Assembly: GCA_029256485.1 (NCBI GenBank) | Contig: JAQSXU010000084.1 | Location: 1-16,673 of the forward strand | Reading direction: 5' to 3' | From: Clostridiaceae bacterium | Lineage (GTDB): Bacteria; Bacillota_A; Clostridia; Clostridiales; Clostridiaceae | DNA length: 16,673 nt | Shown: piece after piece, positions 7,867-16,404 of the stretch | How positions within the stretch are numbered: position 1 is the stretch's first letter | Layout: every line of letters begins with the position of its first letter | Made by a program: the position numbers and the translations under genes | The notes under the pieces: generated by a model | The model's input: the letters and a program-made list of their open reading frames with translations, nothing else | Told to the model about the DNA's origin: nothing | Databases searched by the model: none

Positions 7867-8805
7867 ATGCATAAAAATATTTTTTGTATTGGAGAACTTT
7901 TAATTGACATGGTTTGTGTTGATAATAAAGGGTTAATAAATGGAGAAAAGTTTGAAAAAAAAGCAGGTGGAGCTCCTGCGAATGTAGCAGCTAGTATTTC
8001 TAAATTAGAGGGTAATGCTTATTTTTTAGGTCAAGTAGGAGATGACTTTTTTGGGAAACATTTAATTCAATTATTAAAGGAGTTAAAGATAAATACTGAA
8101 ATGACTGTAGAAAAAGGTAGCACGACAATAGCTTTAGTTGGAATAGATGAAAATGGAGAACGTAACTTTGATTTTTTAAGAGGAAGCGATGGTGACTATT
8201 CATTTGATAATATTGATTTATCACAGATAGACAGCTCAGATATAATTCATTTTGGTTCAGCCACTGGATTTTTAGATGGTGAATTAAAGAAAACATATTT
8301 TAAATTATTGGAATATGCAAGAAGCAATAATATATATGTATCATTCGATCCAAATTATAGAGATGCATTGATCACAACAGATAAGTTAGCGCAATTTATA
8401 GATGACAGTATTTTTTTCATAAAACAAAGTGATTTCACTAAGTTAAGTGATGAAGAATTATTTTTATTAACTGGAGAAAAAGAGATTACAACTGGAGTTA
8501 ATAAGTTACATGAATTAGGCGTAAAAGTCGTAGCTATAACTTTAGGTTCTAAGGGAACTTATTTAAGTGTTAATAAGGAAAATATAATAATTCCATCAAT
8601 TAAAATTAAACAAGTAGATTCAACAGGAGCTGGAGATGCTTTTGTTGGAGCTGTATTAAAACAAGTATCTGATATCACAGATAAACAAAATATCAGATTT
8701 GAAGAGTGGAAAAATATAATTGAAGTTGCTAATAAAGTAGGAGCAATTACATGCACAAACTATGGAGCAATAGCTTCTATGCCTAAATTAAGTGATATAA
8801 AGTAA
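7867..8805 (+). CDS. scrK: Fructokinase, PfkB/ribokinase family
   Basis: The enzyme phosphorylates fructose to fructose-6-phosphate with ATP, taking up the fructose released by the hydrolase and the phosphorylase. The 312-residue protein shows the N-terminal PfkB signature (AGGAPANVA at about residues 33-41, then FLGQVGDDFFG) and the C-terminal signature DSTGAGDAFVGA (residues 251-262), in which Asp257 is the catalytic base and the GAG run forms the anion hole. AKGGAPANVA-type starts with an IGELLIDM strand are typical of bacterial fructokinases. The start ATG 7867 follows a strong AAGGAGGA at 7853-7860. It is separated from the GH32 gene by 260 bp and a probable terminator, so it may have its own promoter, although none is clear. 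Confidence 0.9.
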   Translation: MHKNIFCIGELLIDMVCVDNKGLINGEKFEKKAGGAPANVAASISKLEGNAYFLGQVGDDFFGKHLIQLLKELKINTEMTVEKGSTTIALVGIDENGERNFDFLRGSDGDYSFDNIDLSQIDSSDIIHFGSATGFLDGELKKTYFKLLEYARSNNIYVSFDPNYRDALITTDKLAQFIDDSIFFIKQSDFTKLSDEELFLLTGEKEITTGVNKLHELGVKVVAITLGSKGTYLSVNKENIIIPSIKIKQVDSTGAGDAFVGAVLKQVSDITDKQNIRFEEWKNIIEVANKVGAITCTNYGAIASMPKLSDIK

Positions 8806-8856
8806 AGAGATCAATATTAATATATTTGATTATTCGTTTGTATAGGCTTCTTGCTT

Positions 8857-8951
8857 ATTAATTAAAAAACAAAGGTACTAAAGAAGGATAAGCTGCTTGA
8901 TTTAGCGTTCTTGAACCAATTAATTAAAAAACAATGGATAGTAAAGAAGGA
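8857..8951 (+). repeat. Duplicated leader/ribosome-binding segment before the sucrose phosphorylase gene
   Basis: ATTAATTAAAAAAC occurs at 8857-8870 and again at 8919-8932. Each copy is followed by a similar block ending TAAAGAAGGA (8879-8888 and 8942-8951). The two units are 62-63 bp apart and only the second is followed by a start codon. Both are preceded by related GC(T/G)TTCTTG sequence. It looks like a tandem duplication of the 5' untranslated region and Shine-Dalgarno. Confidence 0.7.
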
Positions 8952-8961
8952 GATTATTATT

Positions 8962-10383
8962 ATGAGAAATAGAATTAAAAATGAAATTATGCTTATAACC
9001 TACGCAGATAGTTTAGGTGAAAATTTAACTGATTTAAAAGAAGTTTTAAACAAATACTATAGTGATGCTATTGGTGGCGTTCATATTCTTCCTTTCTTTC
9101 CATCATCAGGAGATAGGGGATTTGCTCCTATGCGGTATGACGTAGTAGATGAAGCTTTTGGAAATATGGAAGATGTAAAAGAAATAAGTAAGGACAATTA
9201 TTTAATGTATGATTTTATGGTAAATCACATTTCAAGACAATCTGAATTTTTTAAAGACTTTCAAGAGAAGAAAGATAAATCAAAGTATAATGATTTCTTC
9301 ATAAGATATAAAGATTTTTGGGAAAATGGTGAACCGGCTCAAGAACAAGTAGATGCTATTTATAAAAGAAAACCAAGAGCGCCATATTATGAGGTTGAAT
9401 TTAAAGATGGTTCTAAGGAAAAAGTTTGGTGTACTTTTGCAGAAGAACAAATTGATTTAAATATGGATTCTAAAGTGGCAAGACAATTTATAAAGGATAC
9501 TTTAATATCAATGTGTGAAAATGGAGCATCAATAATTCGTTTAGATGCCTTTGCTTATGCAATAAAGAAACCAGGAACTAGCTGTTTCTTTATTGAACCA
9601 GAAATGTGGGACTTGCTTTATGAAATTCAAGATACAGTAAAGGAATATGGAGTAGATATATTACCAGAAATACATGAACATTATACAATACAACATAAAA
9701 TTGCAGAAAAAGGATTTTGGATTTATGATTTTGCTCTGCCAGTTTTAGTTTTACATGCTCTATATTCAGGAAAAGGTGAAAATTTAAAGAGATGGCTTGA
9801 TATGAGTCCAATGAAGCAATTTACTACATTAGATACACATGACGGTATTGGAATTGTCGATGTAAAAGATCTAATGACGGATGAAGAAATTGATGAAACT
9901 AAAGAAGCTATGTTCACAAAAGGTGCAAACGTTAAAAAGATATACAATACAGCAGCATACAATAATTTAGATATTTATCAAGTTAATTGTACTTATTATT
10001 CAGCACTTGGAAATAATGATAAGGCATATTTATTAGCACGTGCAATTCAATTCTTTGCTCCAGGTATACCACAAGTTTATTATGTAGGAATGCTTGCAGG
10101 TGAAAATGATATTGAATTAATGGAATCAACTAAAAATGGTAGAGATATTAATCGTCATTATTATTCAAAAGAGGAAATCAAAGATAACTTTGAAAATAGA
10201 AAAATAGTAAATGATATTAGAGATTTAATGAAATTTCGTAATAGTAATAAGGCTTTTGGATTAGATGGAAAATGCAGTACGGAAGTTAATGGGAATGAAC
10301 TTATAATCACTAGAACATGTGGTGAACATAGGGCTGTATTAAAGGCTGATTTAAAAACTCACGATTTTACTATTGAAGTGTAA
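8962..10383 (+). CDS. gtfA: Sucrose phosphorylase (GH13 subfamily 18)
   Basis: The enzyme splits sucrose with inorganic phosphate into alpha-glucose-1-phosphate and fructose, saving ATP compared with hydrolysis. The protein is 473 residues (family about 480-505). From ATG 8962 the catalytic residues are Asp195 in IIRLDAFAYA (nucleophile), Glu236 in LPEIHEHY (acid/base) and Asp294 in TLDTHDGIG (transition-state stabiliser), close to the known positions 192/232/290 of the Bifidobacterium enzyme. GGVHILPFFPSSGDRGFAP, QIDLNM and GRDINRHYY are also family hallmarks. ATG 8962 is chosen because AAGGAG (8947-8952) lies 9 nt upstream; the open frame extends to a TTG at 8911 but without a ribosome binding site. 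The gene is 156 bp after the fructokinase stop. No signal peptide, so cytoplasmic. Sucrose-6F-phosphate phosphorylase is an alternative, less likely given the ABC importer. Confidence 0.93.
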   Translation: MRNRIKNEIMLITYADSLGENLTDLKEVLNKYYSDAIGGVHILPFFPSSGDRGFAPMRYDVVDEAFGNMEDVKEISKDNYLMYDFMVNHISRQSEFFKDFQEKKDKSKYNDFFIRYKDFWENGEPAQEQVDAIYKRKPRAPYYEVEFKDGSKEKVWCTFAEEQIDLNMDSKVARQFIKDTLISMCENGASIIRLDAFAYAIKKPGTSCFFIEPEMWDLLYEIQDTVKEYGVDILPEIHEHYTIQHKIAEKGFWIYDFALPVLVLHALYSGKGENLKRWLDMSPMKQFTTLDTHDGIGIVDVKDLMTDEEIDETKEAMFTKGANVKKIYNTAAYNNLDIYQVNCTYYSALGNNDKAYLLARAIQFFAPGIPQVYYVGMLAGENDIELMESTKNGRDINRHYYSKEEIKDNFENRKIVNDIRDLMKFRNSNKAFGLDGKCSTEVNGNELIITRTCGEHRAVLKADLKTHDFTIEV

Positions 10384-10526
10384 TTTTCGTTATAAACTTT
10401 AGGACATTATCATTTTATTTATAGGTCTAAAAAAATTAATTTTTGCATTTGCCTAATACTAAATTATTTATGAATATAACCACTCAATGGAAATTTAGGA
10501 ACAATTAATTTGGAGGTTATGCTAGA

Positions 10527-12344
10527 ATGGATGAAAAATTAAAAAAACAAGGGATTTCTAATAAAAATACTGAAGGCTTCAAAAATAAATATTTAAAGAA
10601 TAGCTTTTTAAAAAGTACTTTCTCAAAAATATCATTAAAAAACATAACTATAATTACAAGTTTTAAGGCTATATGCTTTATTTCAATTTTAACTACTTTC
10701 ATTATTGGAATATCATCATTTGTTACTATTAATGCGACTCATAACAATCTTAAATTAATGTATACAAGTTGTCTTCAACGAGATATATTATTAAGCTCAA
10801 TTAATATGCACTTAAATGATCTAAGGAATGATATTCCAAGCCAAATAGAGAATCCAAAAGACTCATATAGAAATAACATTAATAAGGCAATTGATGGTAT
10901 TTCTACAGATTTGAGCCAATATAAGTCACTGGAGTTTACAGAGGGCAATAGTGAAACAAATGAGCTTATAGATCAACTATTTATTACTTTAAAAGATAAC
11001 TGTAATGATATAACTAAAATTAAAAATAATGATACGACAAGTACTTACACAAAGAATTTAAATAAAACTAATTTTGAAAAAAGTAATTATAATTTTTCAG
11101 ATGTAATTTCTTCAGCAGTTACTAAGAATAAAGCTGATGCAGAGCAATTATTTAATAAAACAGATCATGATTATGTAAATGGAATTGTGACTTTGATAGT
11201 GTTTTTTATTATTTCAATTATATTAATATTATTAATTGCAACTATGGTCATAAAATTATTAAAGAAATCTATCAGTTCATTTAACAGTATTTTAGATACT
11301 TTAGCCATAGGAGATTTTACAGTTAAAATTGAAAGTGATGAAAAGTCTGAAATAGGATTAATGAAAAAGGAGCTTGCAGCTACTATTAGCTCGATTTCTA
11401 AAATTTTAAAAGTAATTAAGGACGGCAGCATATTAACTTTAGAAAAGTCTAAATCACTAGCATCTATATCAAAAGAAATGGATAGTACAATGCAGGAAGT
11501 TGCTGCTGCCATACATGGTATAGCCGATGGGGCTTCAGTTCAATCAAATGAATTAATAGTAATAAATGATACTTTTTCTAAATTAGGCGATGAAATTGGG
11601 AGTATTGCTATATCAATTAAAGATGTTGATGAAAATACTAAATCTGTTAATAATAAGGCACAAAGCAGTAATATTCAATTGTCTGCTCTTATTGAAGCAA
11701 TAAATACAATTAGTAATTCATTTGATAATGCTAGTGGGAAAATTCAAGGACTAGGTATGAAAATTTCTGAAATTGATAAAATAACAGATGTTATAAATAG
11801 CATTGCAGATCAGACTAATTTATTGTCATTAAATGCCTCTATTGAAGCTGCTAGAGCGGGTGAAGCAGGAAGAGGATTTGCAGTTGTTGCTGATGAAATT
11901 AGAAAATTAGCAGAACAATCAAAGAGCTCATCTAATGATATCAACAGGTTGATTCAAGATATTTCTAAGGAAACAAGCATTGTAGTTAGCAATACAAATG
12001 GGCTTAATAAAGATTTAAAACAGCAAACAAATGTTATAGAAACTTCTGTTGATAATTTCAAAAAAATCATTAAAGCTATTAATGCAATTCTTCCTAAAAT
12101 AGAAGAGATAAATTCTACAGTTGAAGAAATTAACGAGAAGAAAGATCAGATCTTTGAAACAATACATTCTACAGCTAGCATATCAGAAGAAAACTCAGCT
12201 TCTTCAGAAGAAATAGCTGCTTCTACCCAAGAGGTTACTGTATCAGTTGAAAGTTTAGCAAATACTGCACAGTTACTTGCAGATAATTCTAATAATCTTA
12301 TTGAACAAGTTAATAATTTTAAATTAAAAGAGGATATTAAATAA
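10527..12344 (+). CDS. Methyl-accepting chemotaxis protein
   Basis: This is a transmembrane chemoreceptor that would signal through CheW/CheA. The 605-residue protein has a basic cytoplasmic N terminus (1-45), TM1 at about 47-69 ([22 protein letters not shown]), an extracellular sensor of about 150 residues predicted largely helical (four-helix-bundle-like), TM2 at about 219-243, a HAMP linker (about 243-295) and a long signalling coiled coil. The conserved hairpin tip is intact at about 421-465: [20 protein letters not shown] then [20 protein letters not shown]. The paired methylation helices are rich in E/Q/S. No CheR-binding pentapeptide is seen at the C terminus. ATG 10527 follows GGAGG (10512-10516). 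Its neighbours suggest, but do not show, a sugar attractant. It is flanked by gaps of 143 and 499 bp and is probably monocistronic. Confidence 0.95.
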   Translation: MDEKLKKQGISNKNTEGFKNKYLKNSFLKSTFSKISLKNITIITSFKAICFISILTTFIIGISSFVTINATHNNLKLMYTSCLQRDILLSSINMHLNDLRNDIPSQIENPKDSYRNNINKAIDGISTDLSQYKSLEFTEGNSETNELIDQLFITLKDNCNDITKIKNNDTTSTYTKNLNKTNFEKSNYNFSDVISSAVTKNKADAEQLFNKTDHDYVNGIVTLIVFFIISIILILLIATMVIKLLKKSISSFNSILDTLAIGDFTVKIESDEKSEIGLMKKELAATISSISKILKVIKDGSILTLEKSKSLASISKEMDSTMQEVAAAIHGIADGASVQSNELIVINDTFSKLGDEIGSIAISIKDVDENTKSVNNKAQSSNIQLSALIEAINTISNSFDNASGKIQGLGMKISEIDKITDVINSIADQTNLLSLNASIEAARAGEAGRGFAVVADEIRKLAEQSKSSSNDINRLIQDISKETSIVVSNTNGLNKDLKQQTNVIETSVDNFKKIIKAINAILPKIEEINSTVEEINEKKDQIFETIHSTASISEENSASSEEIAASTQEVTVSVESLANTAQLLADNSNNLIEQVNNFKLKEDIK

Positions 12345-12366
12345 TGCAGTATTTTGAGATTTAATA

Positions 12367-12477
12367 ATGGAGATTAAGTGTATTATAAAAACTATGAGTT
12401 TGATGTTGATGATTACAACAATTAGTCTGTTTTTAATTAAAGAGTTAGTACGCATATGTATGAGTAAAAATAGATAG
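12367..12477 (+). CDS. Possible single-helix membrane peptide (36 aa)
   Basis: An open frame from ATG 12367 to TAG 12475-12477 encodes 36 residues. It has a basic/hydrophobic N terminus, one strongly hydrophobic stretch (MSLMLMITTISLFLI) and a basic tail (RICMSKNR). That profile is what a short membrane peptide would look like, but the upstream sequence has no clear Shine-Dalgarno and the gap is AT-rich, so a chance ORF is quite possible. It lies 22 bp after the chemoreceptor stop and ahead of the regulatory repeats at 12514-12585. I do not recognise the family. Confidence 0.2.
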   Translation: MEIKCIIKTMSLMLMITTISLFLIKELVRICMSKNR

Positions 12478-12513
12478 AAGCTTGAAATATCACATTATTT
12501 AAGGCCATAGAAA

Positions 12514-12585
12514 AAACTGTGTTAAATATAATTATAAGTGTGTGATTGAAAGATTTAGTGTGTGGTTTAAGAATTCAGTGTGTAA
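12514..12585 (+). promoter_or_regulatory. Probable upstream activator sequence with phased TGTGT motifs
   Basis: TGTGT occurs at 12518-12522, 12539-12543, 12559-12563 and 12579-12583, that is every 20-21 bp, about two helical turns. The last three are within AGTGTGT. The first part, 12514-12545, matches 16496-16527 at 28 of 32 positions. It lies about 80-145 bp upstream of the -24/-12 promoter at 12660, the usual distance for binding sites of sigma-54 activators. The likely binder is the LevR-type protein encoded downstream. Confidence 0.55.
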
Positions 12586-12659
12586 AAAGAAATATTTATT
12601 TACTAAAAGTATGTGAGAAATTTAAATTTGGTAGAATATATTTTTATTTACACGCTTAT

Positions 12660-12676
12660 TTGGCATATTAATTGCT
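12660..12676 (+). promoter_or_regulatory. Sigma-54 (-24/-12) promoter upstream of the LevR-type gene
   Basis: TTGGCATATTAATTGCT matches the sigma-54 consensus, with GG (12662-12663) and GC (12674-12675) exactly 12 bp apart. It is preceded by TTTACAC at 12647-12653, as in the second promoter at 16621. Transcription would start near 12687, 157 nt before the activator gene, at a small inverted repeat ATTACT/AGTAAT (12684-12700). Confidence 0.8.
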
Positions 12677-12843
12677 CAAATAGATTACTAAGTGAGTAAT
12701 AAAATGTACGGATTATTTTTAGTAATTATAAATACGTAATTTGAAATTTTACCTAATAATTAATATAGAAGGATAACTTAATTTTAACTTAGTAGCAAGA
12801 ATTAAGTACATATAAAAAATATAGATAAAGGAGGTATTGATTA

Positions 12844-15687
12844 ATGAAACAAATTGATAAGATTTATGGATATATATTATCAAGCTCTAAAGAGTTTACT
12901 AAAGAAAAATTATTAAAAATCAAGGGTTTTAGTGCAGAAGAAGTTGGAGCACACCTTGGAATACTAAGGAGCAATGCATCAAGAGAACTTAATATTCTTT
13001 GTAGGGAAAAGAAAATAGTTAAGATCAGAAATAGGCCAGTTTTGTATTTTGATAGAGCGCAATTTATGAAAAAATTAAATATAACGCTAAATGATGATTG
13101 TGAAGAAATTATAGAAATTAGTGACTTTATTAGCAAGGCATCAGATACTAAACAAGAAGATAAATCACCTTTCAATTCTTTAATTGGTTATAATATAAGT
13201 CTAAAAAATCAAATAGAACAAGCTAAAGCAGCTTTGTTATATCCGCCAAATGGTCTTCATACATTAATAATTGGTAGTACAGGCGTTGGTAAAAGTTTGT
13301 TCGCAAATATGATGTATGAATATTATAAGAATATAAAAGAACTACCAGAAGATCCTCCGTTTATTATATTTAATTGTGCTGATTATTGTAATAATCCTCA
13401 ACTTCTTTTATCTCATATATTTGGACATGTTAAAGGTGCATTTACAGGTGCTGAAAAAGAAAAGGAAGGTATAGTTGAAAAGGCTGATGGAGGTATACTA
13501 TTTTTAGATGAAATACATAGATTACCACCAGAAGGTCAAGAAATGGTTTTCTATTTTATGGATACAGGCAATTATAATAAACTTGGAGAGACCGATAGGC
13601 AGCGCAAGGCAACTGTATTGTTAATTGGAGCTACAACAGAAGATCCTAATTCTACCTTGCTTAATACATTTATTAGAAGAATTCCTATAACTATAAATAT
13701 TCCTGTTTTTGAAGAAAGACCTATAGATGAAAAGATAGAATTGGTACAATATCTGATTTCTAAGGAAGCTCAGAGAGTAAATAAAACTATTAAAATTTCA
13801 TCAGAAGCTATGAAAGCTCTAATAGGTAGTACTACATATGGAAATGTTGGACAATTAAAATCCAATATACAGTTAGTTTGTGCAAAAGGATTTTTTAATT
13901 GTATTAACACCAATAAAGATATTGAGATAAATTTAGCACTATTACCTCCAAATATAAAAAGTGGAATACTAACATTTGGAAATGAAACTAAGGATAATAC
14001 AACTATGTGGAATATAATGCCGAGTAGTATTACTATTCAGCCTGAGGGTAATAAAACTTTTTTAGAAACACATGATTATGAAACACCATTTAATATTTAT
14101 AGCATAATAGAGAATAAAACATCTCTTCTTCAAGAAGAAGGCATGAATGATGAGGAAATAAAGAAGTTTATAACTACGGACATAAATATTCATTTAAAAA
14201 AGTTTTATGATAGATTTAAGAATGATGGAAACCGTAGAGAAGGACTACTAAAAATTGTTGATAAAGATATTGTTGAGTTTGCAGAAGAAATAAAAATATT
14301 AGCTGAAAATAAATTAAGTAAAAAACTAAATGAGCGATTCATTTATGCTACAAGTCTTCACTTTAGTGCATTATTTAATCGTATTAAGAAAAATACTGTT
14401 TCTTTTGATGCAAATATTGATTTATCAATATCAAGTGAAAGTAAAGAATACGAGGTGGCTAAAGATATTCATAAGCTTATAGAAAAGAAATTTAATATTA
14501 GTATACCCAATGTAGAAATAGAGTATTTAGCATTACTTTTGAATTCAATACAAGAGTCATCGCGTCAAGAAAGAGTCGGAATTGTAGTAGCTGCACATGG
14601 TTCAAGTGTTGCTACAAGTATGGTTGGTATAGCTAAAAAACTTTTTGATGCTGACAATATTTTAGGCGTTGATATGCCTCTTGAAATGACTCCATCTGAT
14701 ATATTGGAAATTGTCATTGAAAAGGTAAAAGTAGTTAATGAAGGTAAAGGTGTTCTACTTTTAGTTGATATGGGATCTCTAAATAGTTTTAGTGATGTTA
14801 TTACTGAAAAAACTAATATAATTACTAAAAGTGTTGATATGGTATCTACTCCATTAGTATTAGAGGCTGTTAGAAAATGTTCTGTTTGTGATACAGATTT
14901 AAATTCTGTGTATTCATATTTACTTACTGATTTTAGAGGATATACTAATGGCATAACTGCACAACTGCCTCAGGAAAAGAAACAAAAGGAAAGAGTTATA
15001 ATTACTATTTGTTCTACTGGTAAAGGTGCAGCAATTAAACTTAAAGAATTGGTAGAAAATGTTACGAATGATATTAGTTCTGAAGATATCAACATTATTT
15101 CACTTGGATTGAATGATTTAACTAAGTCTATTAGTGAGATTTCTAAAGAAAATAATATTTTAGCTATTATAGGTATTACAAATCCTGATATGGGTATTCC
15201 TTTTATATCAATAGAGCAATTGATTGAAGGAACTGGAGAAAATATTTTAATAAGCATTATAAAGGGTAAAACTATTCAACCTATTATTAATACAGAAAAA
15301 CCTAAAATAATTTTTAAAAATCTATGCATACAAACTCTTGATGAATTTATGACATTTCTTAATCCTAAAAAGATCTATTCATTATTAGATGAATTTGTGA
15401 ATTTAATTGAAAATTTATTAGATATAAATTTTGAAAATCCCGTTAAGCTAAGAATTATGTTTCATGTGGCATGTGCGTTAGAAAGAATGCTTCTAAATAA
15501 TGGATTAAGATATGATGAAGATAACTTAGAATTCGATAAACAAATTATAAAATCATTGAAAGAAGCTAGTTTGATTTTTAAAAATGCATTAGCTATAAAA
15601 TTAACAGATGATGAGATCTACTATATTGCTGATATTATTAGATTAGACTCAGTTAAGGTGGATGGTGTTTCGACCTTGGACAAATGA
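12844..15687 (+). CDS. levR: LevR-type sigma-54-dependent, PRD-containing PTS transcriptional activator
   Basis: This cytoplasmic activator of RpoN promoters is controlled by PTS phosphorylation. Domains in the 947 residues: N-terminal helix-turn-helix (about 1-75); AAA+ sigma-54 interaction domain (about 112-370) with Walker A GSTGVGKS (144-151), sigma-54 contact loop GAFTGA (198-203), Walker B GILFLDE (217-223) and arginines 278/279; PRD1 (about 450-575) with His506; EIIA-Man-like domain (about 577-700) with His585 in VVAAHGSS; EIIB-like domain (about 716-810) with Cys723 in TICSTGKG; and PRD2 (about 835-940) with His874. B. subtilis LevR (938 aa) has this order and regulatory histidines 585 (HPr) and 869 (LevE), so all key sites appear kept. 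ATG 12844 follows AAAGGAGG (12827-12834). The gene lies between two sigma-54 promoters. The controlled PTS is outside the window, so orthology with LevR rather than a ManR-like paralogue is not proven. Confidence 0.92.
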   Translation: MKQIDKIYGYILSSSKEFTKEKLLKIKGFSAEEVGAHLGILRSNASRELNILCREKKIVKIRNRPVLYFDRAQFMKKLNITLNDDCEEIIEISDFISKASDTKQEDKSPFNSLIGYNISLKNQIEQAKAALLYPPNGLHTLIIGSTGVGKSLFANMMYEYYKNIKELPEDPPFIIFNCADYCNNPQLLLSHIFGHVKGAFTGAEKEKEGIVEKADGGILFLDEIHRLPPEGQEMVFYFMDTGNYNKLGETDRQRKATVLLIGATTEDPNSTLLNTFIRRIPITINIPVFEERPIDEKIELVQYLISKEAQRVNKTIKISSEAMKALIGSTTYGNVGQLKSNIQLVCAKGFFNCINTNKDIEINLALLPPNIKSGILTFGNETKDNTTMWNIMPSSITIQPEGNKTFLETHDYETPFNIYSIIENKTSLLQEEGMNDEEIKKFITTDINIHLKKFYDRFKNDGNRREGLLKIVDKDIVEFAEEIKILAENKLSKKLNERFIYATSLHFSALFNRIKKNTVSFDANIDLSISSESKEYEVAKDIHKLIEKKFNISIPNVEIEYLALLLNSIQESSRQERVGIVVAAHGSSVATSMVGIAKKLFDADNILGVDMPLEMTPSDILEIVIEKVKVVNEGKGVLLLVDMGSLNSFSDVITEKTNIITKSVDMVSTPLVLEAVRKCSVCDTDLNSVYSYLLTDFRGYTNGITAQLPQEKKQKERVIITICSTGKGAAIKLKELVENVTNDISSEDINIISLGLNDLTKSISEISKENNILAIIGITNPDMGIPFISIEQLIEGTGENILISIIKGKTIQPIINTEKPKIIFKNLCIQTLDEFMTFLNPKKIYSLLDEFVNLIENLLDINFENPVKLRIMFHVACALERMLLNNGLRYDEDNLEFDKQIIKSLKEASLIFKNALAIKLTDDEIYYIADIIRLDSVKVDGVSTLDK

Positions 15688-15742
15688 AAATGTACCAGGA
15701 GAGTTTACAATTATATCTAATAAGAATTAGACAAATCACAAT

Positions 15743-15771
15743 TTGTTAACAAGTTATATATTTATTACTAT
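15743..15771 (+). promoter_or_regulatory. Possible sigma-A promoter overlapping a palindrome
   Basis: TTGTTA (15743-15748) and TACTAT (15766-15771) are spaced by 17 bp upstream of the small membrane protein gene. The -35 sits inside the perfect palindrome TTGTTAACAA (15743-15752), which extends to a 16-bp near-palindrome (15740-15755), a possible operator. Confidence 0.35.
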
Positions 15772-15846
15772 ATATACCTTGGAATTGGTACATAGAAGTA
15801 TTTTATTGTGCAATAAATTCAAGCAAAACAAAGGGAGGAGATATTA

Positions 15847-16158
15847 TTGGAAGATAACAGTCAAAAACATATTTATGACAAGACAAACATCAGTACGAAA
15901 GTACACTTTATTGTAAAATACATTTTTTACGGTATTCTATTTGGGGCATACTGGTATATGATATTTGAAATTTCAAAAAAGGGTGTAGTCGGAAACTTAT
16001 TGGCATTAGTTATGGCAATAATATTGTTTTTTAACAGGGATATTATTGCCCCTATTAAGACAAACAAAAATGAATTAGGTAAATACACAAATATCATTGC
16101 ACAGGTCATTGGCATTATAACTATAACATTTCTATGGTTCTATATTTGTAATTTCTAA
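15847..16158 (+). CDS. Small three-helix membrane protein of unknown function
   Basis: The protein has 103 residues. A polar N terminus (about 1-22) is followed by three hydrophobic segments: about 22-43 (IVKYIFYGILFGAYWYMIF), 48-63 (VGNLLALVMAIILFFN), and 83-102 (NIIAQVIGIITITFLWFYIC). Between the last two is a basic loop, RDIIAPIKTNKNELGKY. I do not recognise the family. The start is TTG 15847, supported by an excellent GGGAGGAG (15833-15840) 6 nt upstream. It lies 159 bp after the activator gene and before the second sigma-54 promoter, so it might be a membrane accessory of the same PTS regulon or an unrelated gene. A 16-bp near-palindrome and a possible promoter precede it. Confidence 0.75.
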   Translation: MEDNSQKHIYDKTNISTKVHFIVKYIFYGILFGAYWYMIFEISKKGVVGNLLALVMAIILFFNRDIIAPIKTNKNELGKYTNIIAQVIGIITITFLWFYICNF

Positions 16159-16168
16159 ATAGTATTGA

Positions 16169-16404
16169 AGTAATAATATTATTAAAACTATTATTAAACT
16201 TAGACATACGTTAGAATATGATGCTGAAAAAATTTAAAATATAATAATAAGGAATTTATTTGAAGTGAATATTGAAGAGTATGGTAAAAAAGAAATAGAC
16301 AAGCAGGCTGAAAAGTTTAAGTCAGATAGTTTTTTCTGGTTATATTTCATAATTATATTGAACCAGAGCCTAATTTAAAAATAGAGTATAAAATACTTAA
16401 AAGT
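16169..16404 (+). pseudogene. Possible decayed ORF, family not recognised
   Basis: In one frame from 16169 there is IIKLRHTLEYDAEKI, a TAA stop at 16235-16237, then in the same frame NIIIRNLFEVNIEEYGKKEI and DKQAEKFKSDSFF. At a run of six T (16330-16335) the frame shifts. The neighbouring frame then continues with HNYIEPEPNLKIEYKILKS and a stop at 16402-16404. The charged, protein-like composition on both sides of the stop and of the shift suggests a broken gene of at least 75 codons. Part of it (GTG 16265, 36 aa) could still be read behind AAGGAA (16249-16254). The start and the family are unknown. Confidence 0.3.

Noticed and set aside
8911..8961. Upstream TTG start extending sucrose phosphorylase by 17 residues
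   Set aside because: The extension translates the duplicated leader, has no homology to the family N terminus, and lacks a ribosome binding site; ATG 8962 has AAGGAG at the right distance.
10398..10431. Hairpin TTTAG...CTAAA after sucrose phosphorylase as a terminator
   Set aside because: The stem is only about 5 bp plus a bulged extension, with a long loop and an A-run rather than a T-run immediately after; too weak to call.
14565..14954. Minus-strand open frame opposite the EIIA-like part of the activator
   Set aside because: Antisense shadow with Ser/Thr/Ile-rich translation and no start signals; the plus strand has clear domain motifs here.
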